Shown here in pieces: positions 13,918 through 26,929 of a stretch of DNA of 64,000 bases. This DNA is from Corydoras sp. C115 (lineage: Eukaryota; Chordata; Actinopteri; Siluriformes; Callichthyidae). The DNA lies in contig JAFMOC010000096.1 in assembly GCA_019802505.1 (NCBI GenBank), positions 833,501-897,500 of the forward strand, written 5' to 3'. The notes beneath the pieces were generated by a model. That model was not told the origin of the DNA. It did not search any database and saw nothing but the letters and a program-made list of their open reading frames with translations. The translations under genes were made by a program, and so were the position numbers. Position 1 is the stretch's first letter. Each line of letters opens with the position of its first letter.

Positions 13918-16900
13918 TGTACTATCTAAGCTGCATGTATTATTAGTAGAACTGGAATGTGCATTGGTTGTTGTACTATCTTAGGCCTAAGGCAACAGCC
14001 GTAATAGTACAAATACTAGAGGTATTAACGGTAGAATTAGGTGCACTTGAGACATTAGTAGTATTACTAAAATTAGTATTACCAGTAGTATTAATAGTAT
14101 TACCAGTAGTATTAATAGTAGTAATATGGTAACTTGTGCTTCAATTAATTTTTAAATTATAATATTAAAGTGGGCGGCACGTTGGCTTAGTGGTTTGGCA
14201 CGTTCTCCTCTCAGCGCTAGGGATTCCCGGTTCGAATCCCCATCTGGGTGGAGTTTCCATGTTCTCCCTGTGTCTGCGTGGGTTTCCTCCGGGTTCTCCG
14301 GTTTCCTCCCACAGTCCAAAAACATGGATAAAGTCAATTGAATTCTCAAAAATTGCCCCAAATAGAGTGTGTGTGTGTGTGAGTGAATGTGTGTCCAGCG
14401 ATGGATTGGCACCCTGTCCTGGGTCTATCTGCCCAGCGCCCGAGACGTTCTCCCCTGGATGGACATGGGGAACCCCACCGCGACCCTAATAGAGGATAAA
14501 GCGGGAGATAATGAATGAATGAATATTAAAGTGGTTCTGTGTCATGTTTGTATGTTCTCCACAATACGTGACCATTAGTAAAGGTATGCCGTCTTCATCC
14601 CTCCAGATGGATCAAGGCCTGCAGACAGGCCTGACTCCTGGAATGAAGCTGGAGGTGCCTGTGCGTGGTGACCCTGAAGGTGCTTACTGGGTGGCGACCA
14701 TCATCACCACATGTGGACAGTTGCTGCTGCTTCGCTACGACGGTTACCAGGACGACCGCCGTGCTGACTTTTGGTGCGACATCATGGCTGCTGATCTGCA
14801 CCCCATCGGCTGGAGCAAGCAGCAGGGCCATGTCATGAGGCCTCCTGAAGGTGTGGGGGAGAGCATATTGGATGCTTTACATAATGTCCCCTGCCTGTCC
14901 TCTGGTGTCCCACCAGACCAAGAGAACCTGTGTCACTGTACTACTCTCTCTCTCTCTCTTTATTGACTTTTAGACTTGTCATTTCTTTTCAAATAATTGT
15001 ACACTACTTTGAGTTGAAAACAAAAACAGCTAACGCCTGATTACTTGTGATCTGGGCATTAGTGATCACATCAACCATCAATAATAAATTAGAAACATCC
15101 AGAATATGTTCAATTCTAACAGTCCACGTCAAAATGTTTGATGTCTGTGGTTTAGCTCACTGTTAAAGAGCATTCTGCTTTGCAAAATGCTCTGATGGGT
15201 TGAATTAAGGAAGTGGGGGAGGTGTTGGTGCGGTCTGTGGCTGGATTATGCTTTATTTCCAACTGAATATTAGATACCAGTTTCTTGTAAATCACTGTTT
15301 CCACTGTCTTTATAGTGTAGAACACCTCACTGCATCACTTGCTTATATGTCATTTGACAAAATGCGCTACCCAAAAAAAAAACATTAGTACTCACAGCAA
15401 ACTCTTGTTGTATTCCCACAGACGCATATTAATGTGTGTCAGGTGTGTGTAGTGTTTACAGATTATGGCTCTGATCTACTTTCTCTAATGGCCTGATCTG
15501 TGTTTAGGTGTGATGGAGAAGCACCAGGACTGGGAACCCCTGTTGGAGAAAGTCCTGTCCGAATCCTGCAGTGCTCCTGCCAATCTGCTGGAAGGGGCAA
15601 GTCATCGTGCTTAGATTAAAAGAGATGCAAGTATAAGGGAATTGTGAAATGGGCTTCATCTAAGTGGACACTGTGCATGTTTCCTCAGGCTCAACACAAA
15701 TGCAACCCTGTGGACCTGCTCAGTCCAGGCCTCAGTGTGGAGCTGCTGGACATCGAGGATGCCAAAGCGGTCTGGGGTGCAGTAATCGAAGACAATGTCG
15801 GGGGACGTCTCCGGCTTCGCTACGCCGGCACAGATGGGCTCCCTGACCAGCACTCGGTCATATGGATCTTCTATCTAAACCCCTTTCTTCACCTGCCTGG
15901 CTGGGCTAAAGAGCACGAGTGCACCTTCAAACCGCCGTCAGGTGAGAACCACACAGAGCAGAAGAATTGTTTTCATTGTATAATAGTATGATATACGACG
16001 GTCAACCCACAGAGTTAGAGAGTTCGTTCTCTCTTCGTTTCTGTTACATGTGCACCATGCAAACCAGTTCATGTGAACCAGACACCACACACACAATCTT
16101 TAAAATCAGGTCTCGATAAAGGTTTTCTGTGTTAGAAAACAGGACATGCTGCTTAAAATGGAAAATCACAGAGTTTTGAAACGAAATCTCTCATATCCTT
16201 TCATTTATTTGACATTATTATCTTTTTTGGGGGAAAATGGATTGTAACTAGTACAGCGTGTAGTGGATCGTAGACATATTGCATTTGTTTAATTGAACAT
16301 GAGATTGAACTAATGTAAGCGGACTGCTCTTATGTAGCTTTGCTTCAGTTTCACACCGAGGAGGAGTGGGAAGAAGTGAGACAAACACTCAGCAACCAGC
16401 CACAAGACTCCAGCATCACCGAGGACTTCTGCAAGGTAAGGTCGTCAGTAAAAACAGCACATGAACCGGTTGCCAACATACCAATCATTTCATATAGTTA
16501 CACAAAGATGACAATGTTCACGTCACGCAATAATAGTTCTCATTATCGGACGGGGTAATGCTGATCATTTTGCTTTGGGGCGGTTAGGATCGACCGGCGG
16601 TCTCGCCACACTGCTTCGCTGAGGGAATGAAGTTGGAGGCAGTGGATCCGACTGCACCCTTCACCATCAGCCCTGCCACTGTGACCAAGGTACCACACTC
16701 ACAGTACACATAAATGTCCACCTCAACCATCACACCTTGGCCACGGTAACCTAATGACCATGGAACGTTCTCGAATGGTTGAAGTGTTCAGCTTCGATAT
16801 CAGGCCCACTTTGTTTTTCACATCGTTCCGGTGCTTATTAGTGTCGTTGCTTTTTTACTCCTTTACTTTGTTATATGTAGATCATTATGCCTGCAGCCTG

Positions 16901-17317
16901 CAGCACTTGGTGCATTCATCCAGAAATGTTTTGCTGTTTTGGCAGCGCTGACTTAAATTACACTCAGCATCCCTAACAGCACAGCACTGTTTTATTACTC
17001 TGAAGCTGACATTAAGTAAATGTTATTATGACTCTTTAGTCAATATCATTATCACTCACAACATTTCATAAAAAGTCTATAGGCATCTGAGAAATAACTC
17101 TGTGGTCAGTTTTAAGCTCCACTGACATGGGTTTTGACTCGGAGTTACCCATTGTGGCTTAAAGTTGTATTTTTAACTCTTTGCTGTTGGTCTCTTCCTG
17201 TCTCCACACTCATCAGTGCATTGTGGCTCTGCCCCAAAAATAGGTCTCCTGCAAACATCACTGATTAAGAGAAATTAGTGTGACAATGCTGTTGGATCAA
17301 AACATTGAGTGCAGAGG

Positions 17318-17352
<35 letters not shown>

Positions 17353-18245
17353 CAGTGTTGATACATCAATAAACCAAAAGAGGGTAAATGTACCCTTTGG
17401 CTTTTTTATGGCGGATAAAACGCCTTTAATCATGATTTGTTTAACCTTTTTTAATTGAGCCGTTCTAATCTTTGGATTCATTAGCATAATTAAATTGTTT
17501 TCTTTGTACGCGTCTTGACACTTTGCCCTTTGTAAACAGCTTGCGAGCCACAAGCTGAAAAAAGGAAACTTGAAAAATTAAGTTGTGCCAAAGAATGAGA
17601 AACATAAACCTTAAAAAACAAAAACCTTTCTCAAAATGTCAAAATGAGTGTGTTCACTAAATCCAATGTCTCAAAACAGCCAGCAACCCATGTGTTATGG
17701 ATGTTAAGCAGTTGCGTGTGTGTGTTTGTGTTTATATGTCTATTTATGTATATAATTCATTCATTCATTCATTATCTCCCGCTTTATCCTCTATTAGGGT
17801 CGCGGTGGGGTTCCCCATGCCCATCCAGGGGAGAACGTTTCGGGCGCTGGGCAGACAGACCCAGGACAGGGCGCCAATCCATCGCTGGGCACACACTCAC
17901 TCACACAGACACACTCTATATGGGGCAATTTGGAGAATTCAATTGACTTGATCCATGTTTTTGGACTGTGGGAGGAAACCGGAGAACCCGGAGGAAACCC
18001 ACGCGGACACGGGGAGAACGTGGAAACTCCACCCAGATGGGGATTCGAACCGGGAATCCCTAGTGCTGAGAGGAGAACGTGCTAAACCACTAAGCCAACA
18101 TGCCGCCCTATATCTATCATATACAGCAGGGGTGCTCAATACGTCGATGGGGTGTCAGGTCGATCGCGATGGAGGTTTGAGAAAAAAAAGCGTTTATAAC
18201 GTATAAGCGTTTTTTTTTTTTTTACAGCACAGTATCGGAAGCGCT

Positions 18246-18290
<45 letters not shown>

Positions 18291-21200
18291 TCACACACAA
18301 TGTGATTCATTCACGCCCCCCCCCGTGCCTAAATCCAAAGCACAGCCTCGAGAATCATCTACATTAGATTCCGTTTTATGTTTTTACACTTTATTCAACC
18401 GACAAGACAAGTGAAGGACTTTGCTCCAAAAGAACAAAAAATGTTCCACTTTAATTTAAAATGAGTGGAGTTTGCATGTTCTCCCAGTGTCCACGTGGTT
18501 TTCCTCCGGGTTCTCCGGTTTCTTCCCACAGTCCAAAAACATGGATCAAGGTCAATTGAATTCTCCAAATTGCCCCATATAGAGTGTGAGTGAGTGTGTG
18601 CCCAGCAATGGATTGGTGCCCTGTCCTGGGTCTATCTGCCCAGCGCCCAAAATGTTCTCCCCTGGATGGGCATGGGGAACCCCACCGCGACCCTAATAGA
18701 GGATAAAGCGGAAAATGATGGATGGATGTTGTGTTTGGGGAAATGCAGGTTACAGTGATTGTTTTACATTTGTTTGTATAATGTGTGTTTAACTAAAATC
18801 AAGTCTTTGTGGTATTTGCTGGAATGTGTTTAAAAAAAGAGCAATTCTAACAGATTCGACAATACTAACATTGTGTGTAAACAGGTTTCTATATAAAAGC
18901 CTAAAAAATAGAGATTGACCCCGGTAGATCTCGATGACCTGTCCAATAGAAAAGTAGATCTCGGGCCAGAAAAATGTGGGCACCCCTGATATACAGTATA
19001 AATGTGTGTGTACATGTTAATAGCCTTTTTTTAGAACCTTGCATGCTTTTGTGCCTCAGGTGTTCAGTGATCAGTTCTTCCTGGTTCAGATGGATGATAT
19101 GAGGGCAGAAGGGGAGAGAGGAGGAAAAAGCCGACTGTTTGTATGTCACAGGGACAGTGCTGGGATATTCCCTGCTCAGTGGAGCTTCAAGAACGGAGTC
19201 AAACTCAGTCCGCCACCAGGTACATGTTTTATTAATGTATTCATGAATATTTATGTCTTTTGTAGTATGCAGTACAGATTTGAACATGGTTGTTAACGGT
19301 TAATGTATCGACGTGTGTGTGTGTGTGTGTGCACACATGCGTGCAGGGTACCAGGGACAGGACTTTGACTGGGCTGACTATCTGAAACAGTGTGAGGCTG
19401 AACCTGCGCCACAGCACTGCTTTCCTCCTGTGAGTCTTGTGTGTTTTACACCTCACTTCTGAATTTACCCAGGATTTTTGTTTTGTGTAACAGCTTCTCT
19501 AAACCCCCGTGGGTTGACCTCGCAGAGTCTTGTTCTCAGCAATAGTACTACAGTCGTGCACCCCACACTACACACTTTAACAAGCCAACTTTAAAAGCTC
19601 CCTCACATTAAAATATTGCTAATGTAGAACCATTAAATCAGTTCAGTCACAGCAGGTTTTAAAATAATAAATCAGCATTACACCGAAGTGAAATTAAAAA
19701 CTTTTTTTTTTTTTTAAATTACAAATCAGTAGGGGTGAGCTGCAATATTCGACGATTCGATTCGGAGAACCGTAGTCGACTATGAACCTCATAGTCGAAT
19801 GTACTATTTTGACCACATGGGGGCGCCCATGGCTGCTGCTAAGCATTAGTTTTGACATGAAATGTCTTTGTTTTCGTTTTATATATATAGCCTTTTGTCA
19901 AATAAAATCATCCTAATTTATAGAAAGAAAAAAGAAAAACAAGTTTTCTTTTGTTAGAAAAACAAGTAAAATATATAAAAATATATATTTTTTAAAAACT
20001 ACGCCCTTTGCGCCATCTTGTGGTGAAATTTTAACTGATTCGACTATCAGTCGACTATAGGGAAAATCTGACGAATCAGATTCGACTATGAAAATCTTTA
20101 GATGAATACAGCCCTACAAATCAGTATGAAATCAGAATTATGAAAAGCCCGATAAGCAGATGGTAAAAGCATTGTAACTAAAAAACAAAATAAAAAAAAT
20201 AAAAAACATTTCTGTTTTAGGGATGAGAAGCTGAATGAAATGTTTGATTTCTTCGTTTCAGGATCCGTCTGATCAGTGCTTTAAAGACTCCATGATGCTG
20301 GAAGCAGTTAACCCTCTTTCTCCAGAAAACATTCACGTGGCGACGGTCACCAAGGTCAAAGGACAACATATCTGGATTCGATTGGAAGGTGATTTGGTTT
20401 AACTCAGCAGTTTTTTTTCATATATAAAAATGATTTTGCAGTGTTCAATCCCGAGGCAGCAGTTCAGTTTCTACAATATCAATGTGCACGAATGGCCAGA
20501 ATGAAAGGTGTAGAACTGCACAGCGTGACCTTGTGTGGAAACTTTTGTGTGCATACACCCTTATTCTTGTGACAAACATCACAAGCATCCTTTGTGTTAT
20601 GTGCGGGGTGGGCACAAAGCGCGTCCGCTGCAGAACTGTCCGAGCATGCCGGGTGGGTGGCGAGTGAATGGATGTCAGTGAGTCGCGTTGCTCTGAGGAT
20701 GCTGCACAACATATCACCACTTAATAAGATGCATTGTTCAGTTGATCTGGTTAACAGAAATGCAATTTCATCCATAAATTAAAGCATGAAATTACAAACT
20801 TCAAATTAAATTAGAACCTCCACTTAAAATGTGAAGTAGACTTAACTAATCTGTGATATTAGTTCTCTTAATTCAAAGCAGGACATTTTGGGTTCAGTTT
20901 CCGAAAAAAGGGGGGGACAGAATTCTTTCTGTGGAGTTTGCATGTTCTCCTTGTGTCTGTATGGGGTTTCTCAAGTTAGTGTTTTGTTGCTGTGGCAGGA
21001 TTAAAGCAGCCTATCCCAGAAATTATAACTCATGTGGACTCCATGGACATCTTTCCTGTCAGCTGGTGTGAAACTAATGGCTACCCTCTTCAGCACCCCA
21101 GCAAACCCAAAGGTAAGTGTGTGTAAGCATTTGTGTGAGGCATTTGTGTGCATCTGATATGTCATGCCACAGGAACCGAGTCCTCACACATGTTGTGGTG

Positions 21201-23859
21201 ATTTAACTTCATTGTAATGAATGTGCGAAAAAAAAACAACAACATTAAACACAAGAAATAACATTTTGGATTCTTGCACTTCTTCTCGTGGCTTATTGCT
21301 TAATTTTGTAACTCGTTTGACTTCAGACCGACTGTATGTCTCGGGGAAACCTTTCACGCCGAAGCCGTTGTGAGGATGTGAGTGTTGTGTAACTGACCGT
21401 GTGCATGTGACTCCTCTTTCCTTGCAGTGGTGAAGCAAAAGAAAGTCGCCGTGGTCCAACCAGAAAGACAGTAAGTAAGACTGCGAAGCGTAACGTTTAC
21501 ATGCAAGAAGTTTTGATTATCGCTGACTAATGGCTTTCTGTTTCACACCTGCAGCCGAGTTCAGCCTAAAGACTCATCCCCGGACTCCCTTAAACAGCCT
21601 CTGAGCAGCCAGACAGAGACGAGTGAGTGTCTGCTACTGTAGTCCTCCGATTTATTCAGAAACGTTATGCATACATTCACTTATTGCAAATGTAAGTACT
21701 AAAAATAAAAACTGCTGTATTAACAGGTCAGACCAACGGGAAATACAGCTGCCCTAAGATCTACTTCAACCACAGGTGCTTTTCTGGTCCGTACCTCAAT
21801 AAGGGTCGCATCGCAGAGCTCCCTCAATGTGTGGGTCCAGGGAACTGCGTCCTGGTATTGAAAGAGGTCAGTGGGTTCCTTAACGTTGTGACGTCTTACA
21901 TTAAATGTCATTTGTAATTTGCGGAGCAGTACTGAGCAGAACAAAAGTACCTCTGTAGACCATTTCAGACCATGTAGAAACTTTTATATATACAGCTTAG
22001 AAAATCTAGAGTTTATTAGAATAAATAAATATATTGGTTGTGTTTGCTGATTAGGTTCTTACTCTGCTGATCAACTCCGCTTACAAACCCAGCCGAGTGC
22101 TCCGGGAACTCCAGTTGGATCAGGAGGGGCGCTGGCAAGGGCATGGAGAGACACTCAAAGCCAAGTAAGTACTTACTGTCAACTTCAGAGCCGCGAATGT
22201 CTTCAAACATGTCGCTTATGAGACTTTGGGGTCATCCTCTAGGTACAAAGGGAAAAGCTACAGAGCAACAGTGGAGATCGTTCGGACGGCGGACCGTGTG
22301 GCTGAGTTCTGTAGAAAGACATGCATTAAGCTTGAGTGCTGTCCAAACCTGTTTGGCCCCAGCATGGTGCTTGAGCGCTGCTCTGAGAACTGCTCGGTCC
22401 TCACCAAAACTAAATACAGTGAGTAATAATGTCAGTGTGATGAAGACATAATAACTGCTGCTTATAGTTAAATGAATTTTTTTTTTTTGCTGGTGTTTAC
22501 TCATGACCTCATGTTTTTTCAGCCTATTATTATGGGAAAAAGAAAAGCAAACGAGTGGGTCGCCCCCCTGGGGGTCACTCCAATCTGGAGGCGGGTGGTG
22601 TAAAACGACGGGGCAGGAGGAAGAAGAGAAGAAAGCAACTTTTCGTCCCTAAAAAGAGACGCTCATCTGCCTCTGTGGACAACACGCCTGCAGGATCTCC
22701 TCAGGTATCTTCAAAATCCAGTCATCAGGCCACCATGACACGTATACAGTGATGTTATTGTCATATTTTGGTCCAGGTTTTAGTGACGGACAACTTGCCT
22801 TTCTCTGTCTGAATGCCATTTTATATACTTTATATACTTCCTTCAGGGAAGTGGTGAAGAGGAAGATCTAGATGAGGAAGATTCTCTAAGTGACGACAGC
22901 GGCTCCGAACAGGACGAGCTAATGGATGACTCTGAATACTCTGAAAAGAAATCGCAGCCCCCGACGCCTTCACCCTCTCCCCCAGAAACGCCTCGTCCGA
23001 CCCGGCGGCGCCGCAAGGCTCGTTCTCCCTCATACTCGGATGATGAGAACAGACCTCCGTCACCTAAGGTATGTGTATGTGTGAAATGTATGCTAGAGGT
23101 CTGATAGAAGTAGAAAGAAATAGATATTTTATTTACCAGAACTACATTTTATAACTTTAAGTGCTTTAAATTAACACATGGATGTTATTTTTTTAATCAA
23201 TTTGCATAAAAATAATGTAGTTCTTATAAACAACATCAGTGTTTTGGTGAGAATCCATTAACTTTTGATTTATTTATGGTTGAAAATTTGGCATTTTAGG
23301 CTAAATTCTAATTATTATGGCCATCTAATCATATGTAATATTTAAATCTATGTTGAAATGTGAGTCAGATCAGACATGTCCGAACCTCCACCCATACCGC
23401 TCAGCAGCAGTTACAGCCATAAACCTATCAAATATTAAGCTGCGAGGATTTTGCCCCTGAGTGTCTGTGAGAGAGATAAACAGCTGTATGTGAATGTCAG
23501 ATTACATTCCCGGAGTGATAACATGGACATGTTAAATATAACAAATAATACTCTCTGTGAGTATATCTGCCATCGTAAATGGATGGTGTCTGTGTGACCA
23601 CCTTACGGTTATGTCTTCTAATACATAACTAAATAACTGCAATAAAATAATATAATAAAAGTGGGATATTACTGTGGACGGAGCGTGTGGTTTTGGTGGA
23701 ATACTTACTGTGAATTTGCAGAAGTATTCACATCTCTCCATTAACACTGGTCTTAATACTCCTGATTTTATTCCGGACAATCTAAATTAAAGGTGCATTC
23801 TGTGGGATTCAGGAATTAAATGATTATAGAATGTATTGTATTCATATTTTTATGTATTG

Positions 23860-23893
<34 letters not shown>

Positions 23894-24429
23894 CCCTGTT
23901 TTTATTTCTAATGAGACTTTTTTGTGTTTATTTATCTATTGACTGCAATGCCATAATGACATAAGCAGATTAATTGTGAATGGCTAAACTTATTGATTAA
24001 ATGATTCTTTTGTGTTTGTATTATACAGAGCCCTTTCACTGAGGCCCCACCGAAGCTGTGCTTGGACAGCAGTCCCTTGGAATGGAGCGTCACTGATGTT
24101 GTACGTTTCATTAGAACCACAGACTGTGCTCCACTAGCACGGATTTTCATGGACCAGGTACACACACACACACACACACATACACTAATATAAGAGGCTA
24201 GTTTTCCTTTTTTTATGGTTCTATATTAAGCTACTTGATCTCCACCCCTGCCTTACATTATGGCTTTTGTTTTTCTTTTCTCCTTCAGGAGATTGATGGT
24301 CAAGCACTGCTGCTGCTCAACCTTCCTACAGTGCAGGAGTGTATGGACCTGAAACTCGGTCCTGCCATTAAACTGTGCCACCATATCGAGAGGGTCAAAC
24401 TGGCATTTTACCAACAGTTTGCCCACTGA
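11428..24429 (+). CDS. sfmbt1: SFMBT1: Scm-like protein with four MBT domains, complete 20-exon coding region
   Basis: Chromatin reader of the Polycomb/PhoRC type; MBT repeats bind methyl-lysine histone tails in the nucleus (family knowledge). Exons read from splice sites and phase: 11428-11452, 12687-12781, 14607-14850, 15508-15596, 15689-15941, 16338-16435, 16588-16689, 19060-19219, 19347-19429, 20262-20388, 20999-21112, 21428-21470, 21555-21622, 21727-21866, 22055-22164, 22243-22418, 22523-22704, 22847-23068, 24029-24157, 24289-24429. They sum to 2601 nt, 866 aa, the length I recall for human SFMBT1. MBT repeats lie near residues 20-120, 130-235, 245-350 and 358-455 (for example GMKLEVPV, GMKLEAVDP, DFDWADYLKQC). 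A SLED-like region spans about 503-620 (GKYSCPKIYFNHRCFSGPYL), a Lys/Arg-rich stretch 642-690, an acidic Ser-rich stretch 704-740, and a SAM domain 790-860. The exon-4 donor is GC rather than GT. The first ATG is chosen because the following residues align with the vertebrate N terminus. Noncoding 5' exons were not found. Confidence 0.95.
12200..12531 (-). mobile_element. SINE in sfmbt1 intron 1, head truncated
   Basis: Minus-strand copy ending within the A-box region (lacks the last ~20 bp of the head). Imperfect duplications of 'aggttatgatnttat' flank it. Confidence 0.85.
13160..13505 (-). mobile_element. SINE inserted in an (ATT)n tract, sfmbt1 intron 2
   Basis: Full-length minus-strand copy. 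ATT repeats on both sides (13134-13160, 13506-13514) suggest insertion into a pre-existing microsatellite. Confidence 0.88.
13515..13868 (-). mobile_element. Second SINE in the same (ATT)n tract
   Basis: Full-length minus-strand copy only ten bases from the previous one, followed by a longer (ATT)n run (13869-13916). Confidence 0.88.
13869..13916 (+). repeat. (ATT)n microsatellite
   Basis: About 15 ATT units with one GTT; same motif as 13134-13160 across the two SINEs. Confidence 0.85.
14174..14521 (+). mobile_element. SINE 85 bp before sfmbt1 exon 3, TSD AATATTAAAGTGG
   Basis: Plus-strand full copy with a 13-bp duplication (14161-14173, 14522-14534). It is opposite in orientation to the two copies 300-1000 bp upstream in the same intron. 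Confidence 0.9.
17755..18108 (-). mobile_element. SINE in sfmbt1 intron 7
   Basis: Full-length minus-strand copy ending just before the hAT element at 18127. Confidence 0.87.
18127..18988. mobile_element. Non-autonomous hAT-type transposon with 8-bp TSD, in sfmbt1 intron 7
   Basis: The ends are CAGGGGTGC...GCACCCCTG, flanked on both sides by ATATACAG (18119-18126 and 18989-18996). An 8-bp duplication and CAGGGGTG-like terminal repeats are hallmarks of hAT elements. There is no transposase frame. The inside holds a (CA)n tract (18249-18290) and a nested 5'-truncated SINE (18465-18728), which must be younger. Confidence 0.85.
18465..18728 (+). mobile_element. 5'-truncated SINE nested in a hAT element
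   Basis: Starts at the same 'tggagttt' position as the copy at 5613 and ends with a modified (ATGG) tail. Confidence 0.85.
19730..20116. mobile_element. Second hAT-type MITE family, in sfmbt1 intron 9
   Basis: A 387-bp element, TAGGGGTG...CAGCCCTA, with CAAATCAG as an 8-bp TSD (19722-19729 and 20117-20124). Subterminal regions are mutually inverted and carry repeated 'agtcgaat/attcgact' motifs, typical transposase-binding repeats. It carries an internal 'gcgccatcttgtgg'. No coding capacity. Confidence 0.85.
20931..20978 (+). mobile_element. Short SINE fragment before sfmbt1 exon 11
   Basis: About 48 bp resembling 'gtggagtttgcatgttctcc...gtttc'. It ends about 20 bp before the acceptor of exon 11. 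Confidence 0.55.
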
Positions 24430-25490
24430 GAATGGACAGGGATAGGCTATGTGTGTTGGGTGAGGGGGTTGTTTCATTTCTCATTGCTTGTGTGTGTTTT
24501 TTAGGATCCTGCAGTGCTTTTTTACTGTAACAGAAATGTGCTACTGAAGGGAATACATGCGTACTGAAGGGATATCAGTGATGTTTGGTTGTGAGCCTTT
24601 TACTGCATTATATGTTTGGTTCATTATTAGAAGTTCGGGTCTTTAGAAAGTAGTCTGTTAATCTCAAGCCTGTTGATTTTTCAAAAACCTTTAATAATTG
24701 TAGAGCGTACGACAATGCAAGAATCTTAAGCACAAAGACCAATTGCCCATGTACTGTAAGAGGTATGCAAAGTGTACATATAGTTTGTCTGTACATAAGT
24801 GTATATATCAGAAATTCCCTTTACCGGGACTAAGCTTCCCAGTTTCCTGCATTTGAGGATTACGCTGTAATAAACAGAAAAAAAAAGATATTTTTTGGGC
24901 ATATTTTTTGCCCGGCGTTCAGTTTTGCAGTGGGATTTTTGTATAGATGCTTAAGCACTGTTTTTTCCTGACAGTTCAATGAAGCGGAGGCGGATTAGTA
25001 TTTCTGAGTAAGTAATGTAATATAGAGGATAATTATGTTAATGTGATTTTGTCATGGTTAGGATTAAAGCACACAAAAGGTTTCAGGTAATTGGAGGACA
25101 ATTTCTCTGATTCTAGGCTTGGTCCTATAATGAACTGCAAGCTCGCGATGGGGGCCAAGCACATTGATGTCACTCCCGTGGGCTGTGTGTGAAGTGCTTT
25201 CGAATGCAAAACCATATTTTGCTTCGCTTTTCTAATTCTTTTTGAAAGCATGCTGAGGCTGGATCTTACAAGCATTTTACATGCATATGTTCTGCCCATG
25301 TTCCATTTTCTCTCCAGATTGGTCAATATTTGAATTAATTTTCACCTTTAAATGTATATGTTTGTGAAAACTTATTTAAAATATAATAAACTAAACTGGA
25401 TCAGTTTCTCTCTTGATTTAATGTGGTTCAACATAGTATTGTACACTAACTGGTCTAAAGAACAGTTTCAATAAAGGTACAGTATTATTC
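24430..25490 (+). other. sfmbt1 3' untranslated region
   Basis: About 1 kb of AT-rich sequence follows the sfmbt1 stop. AATAAA hexamers occur at 24869-24874, 25385-25390 and 25470-25475; the last two would give the longest transcript end near 25490. The exact cleavage site cannot be seen. Confidence 0.5.
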
Positions 25491-26035
25491 AAACTTTTTT
25501 GCACCTTGTACTAAAAGGACTGATTTTGAAAAATTTGATTCTGAGGTTGTGCACAAATAATTAGATACCACTTGTTCATATCTTATTGTATCGTAGTCTT
25601 TATGAAGCATAATATATTTGTAAACATAATGCAGGTCTTATCTCTTTTTAGCAAAATGAAGTTTATTTATTACTTTCTTGACACAATTCTTTTTTTTTTT
25701 TTTTTTATTACAACAATTTCACCCCCGAGGGTGGATTTGGTAGATATCATTAAAATATCACCTGGAACGCAAAGTCAGTTTTCATAAAGCACCCCAATGA
25801 GGGTTAAGGGCTTTCTTCAAAGACCTACACAGGTAACTTAAGTAGAATTAGAATTTAAACTTCTAACCAGCTGTGGTTATAATCTGGCCTGGGTTTGATC
25901 TTCATGCTTTACTTTTTTTCTATACAAAAAAATATTTTTGACTGGTATTTCTGCGGACGGACTACCTATTTTTAATATGACGTTTAATTGATGTTGTGCG
26001 TTGGTGCAGAGTTAAAGCAAACAAGTATTTAACAT

Positions 26036-26380
26036 GGCGGCACGGTGGCTTAGTGGTCAGCACGTTCGCCTCTCAGCGCTAGGGATTCCCGGTTCGAATC
26101 CCCATCTGGGTGGAGTTTCCATGTTCTCCCCGTGTCTGCGTGGGTTTCCTCCGGGTTCTCCGGTTTCCTCCACAGTCCAAAAACATGGGTCAAGGTGAAT
26201 TGAATTCTCAAAATTGCCTCAAATAAAGAGTGTCTGTGTGAGTGAGTGTGTGCCCAGCGATGGATTGGCGCCCTGTCCTGGGTCTATCTGCCCAGCGCCT
26301 GAGACGTTCTCCCCTGGATGGGCATGGGGAACCCCACCGCGACCCTAATAGAGGATAAAGCGGGAGATAATGAATGAATG
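26036..26380 (+). mobile_element. SINE downstream of sfmbt1, TSD AGTATTTAACAT
   Basis: Full-length plus copy; the 12-bp duplication lies at 26024-26035 and 26381-26392. Confidence 0.9.
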
Positions 26381-26612
26381 AGTATTTAACATAATTAGAC
26401 ATTTGTCTGCAGGGATTTTACATTGTCAAATTAAATTGAATGTGGGTATGAATGAGAGAAGTACGTTTTTATATTTCGCTTATACTCATTTGTGTGAAAC
26501 ATACTTCACCTTTAGCTGCTGAGGCAATTACGGTTTTAATTTTTTATAGGGTTTTAACTGGAGTTTCAGATCCTCATAAATACCCTCACCCAGATACCAG
26601 GTTCTGTGTCTA

Positions 26613-26892
26613 TTCATTCATTATCTCCTGCTTTATCCTCTATTAGGGTCGCGGTGGGGTTCCCCATGCCCATCCAGGGGAGAGCGTCTCAGGCGCTGGA
26701 CAGACACACCCAGGACAGGGCGCCAATCCATCGCTGGGCACACACTCACTCACACAGACACACTCTAAATGGGGCAATTTTTGAGAATTCAATTGACTTG
26801 ATCCATGTTTTTGGACTGTGGGAGGAAACCTGTTCGCTGAGAGGCAAACGTGCTGACCACTAAGCCACCGTGCTGCCGTGCTTGTGCATGCT
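26613..26892 (-). mobile_element. SINE with internal deletion, TSD GTTCTGTGTCTA
   Basis: Minus copy with a ~70-bp deletion that removes the B box ('gaggaaacc' joined to 'tgttcgctgag'). The target duplication lies at 26601-26612 and 26893-26904. Confidence 0.88.
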
Positions 26893-26929
26893 GTTCTGTG
26901 TCTACTAACCTTAAAATAACTTCTTACTC

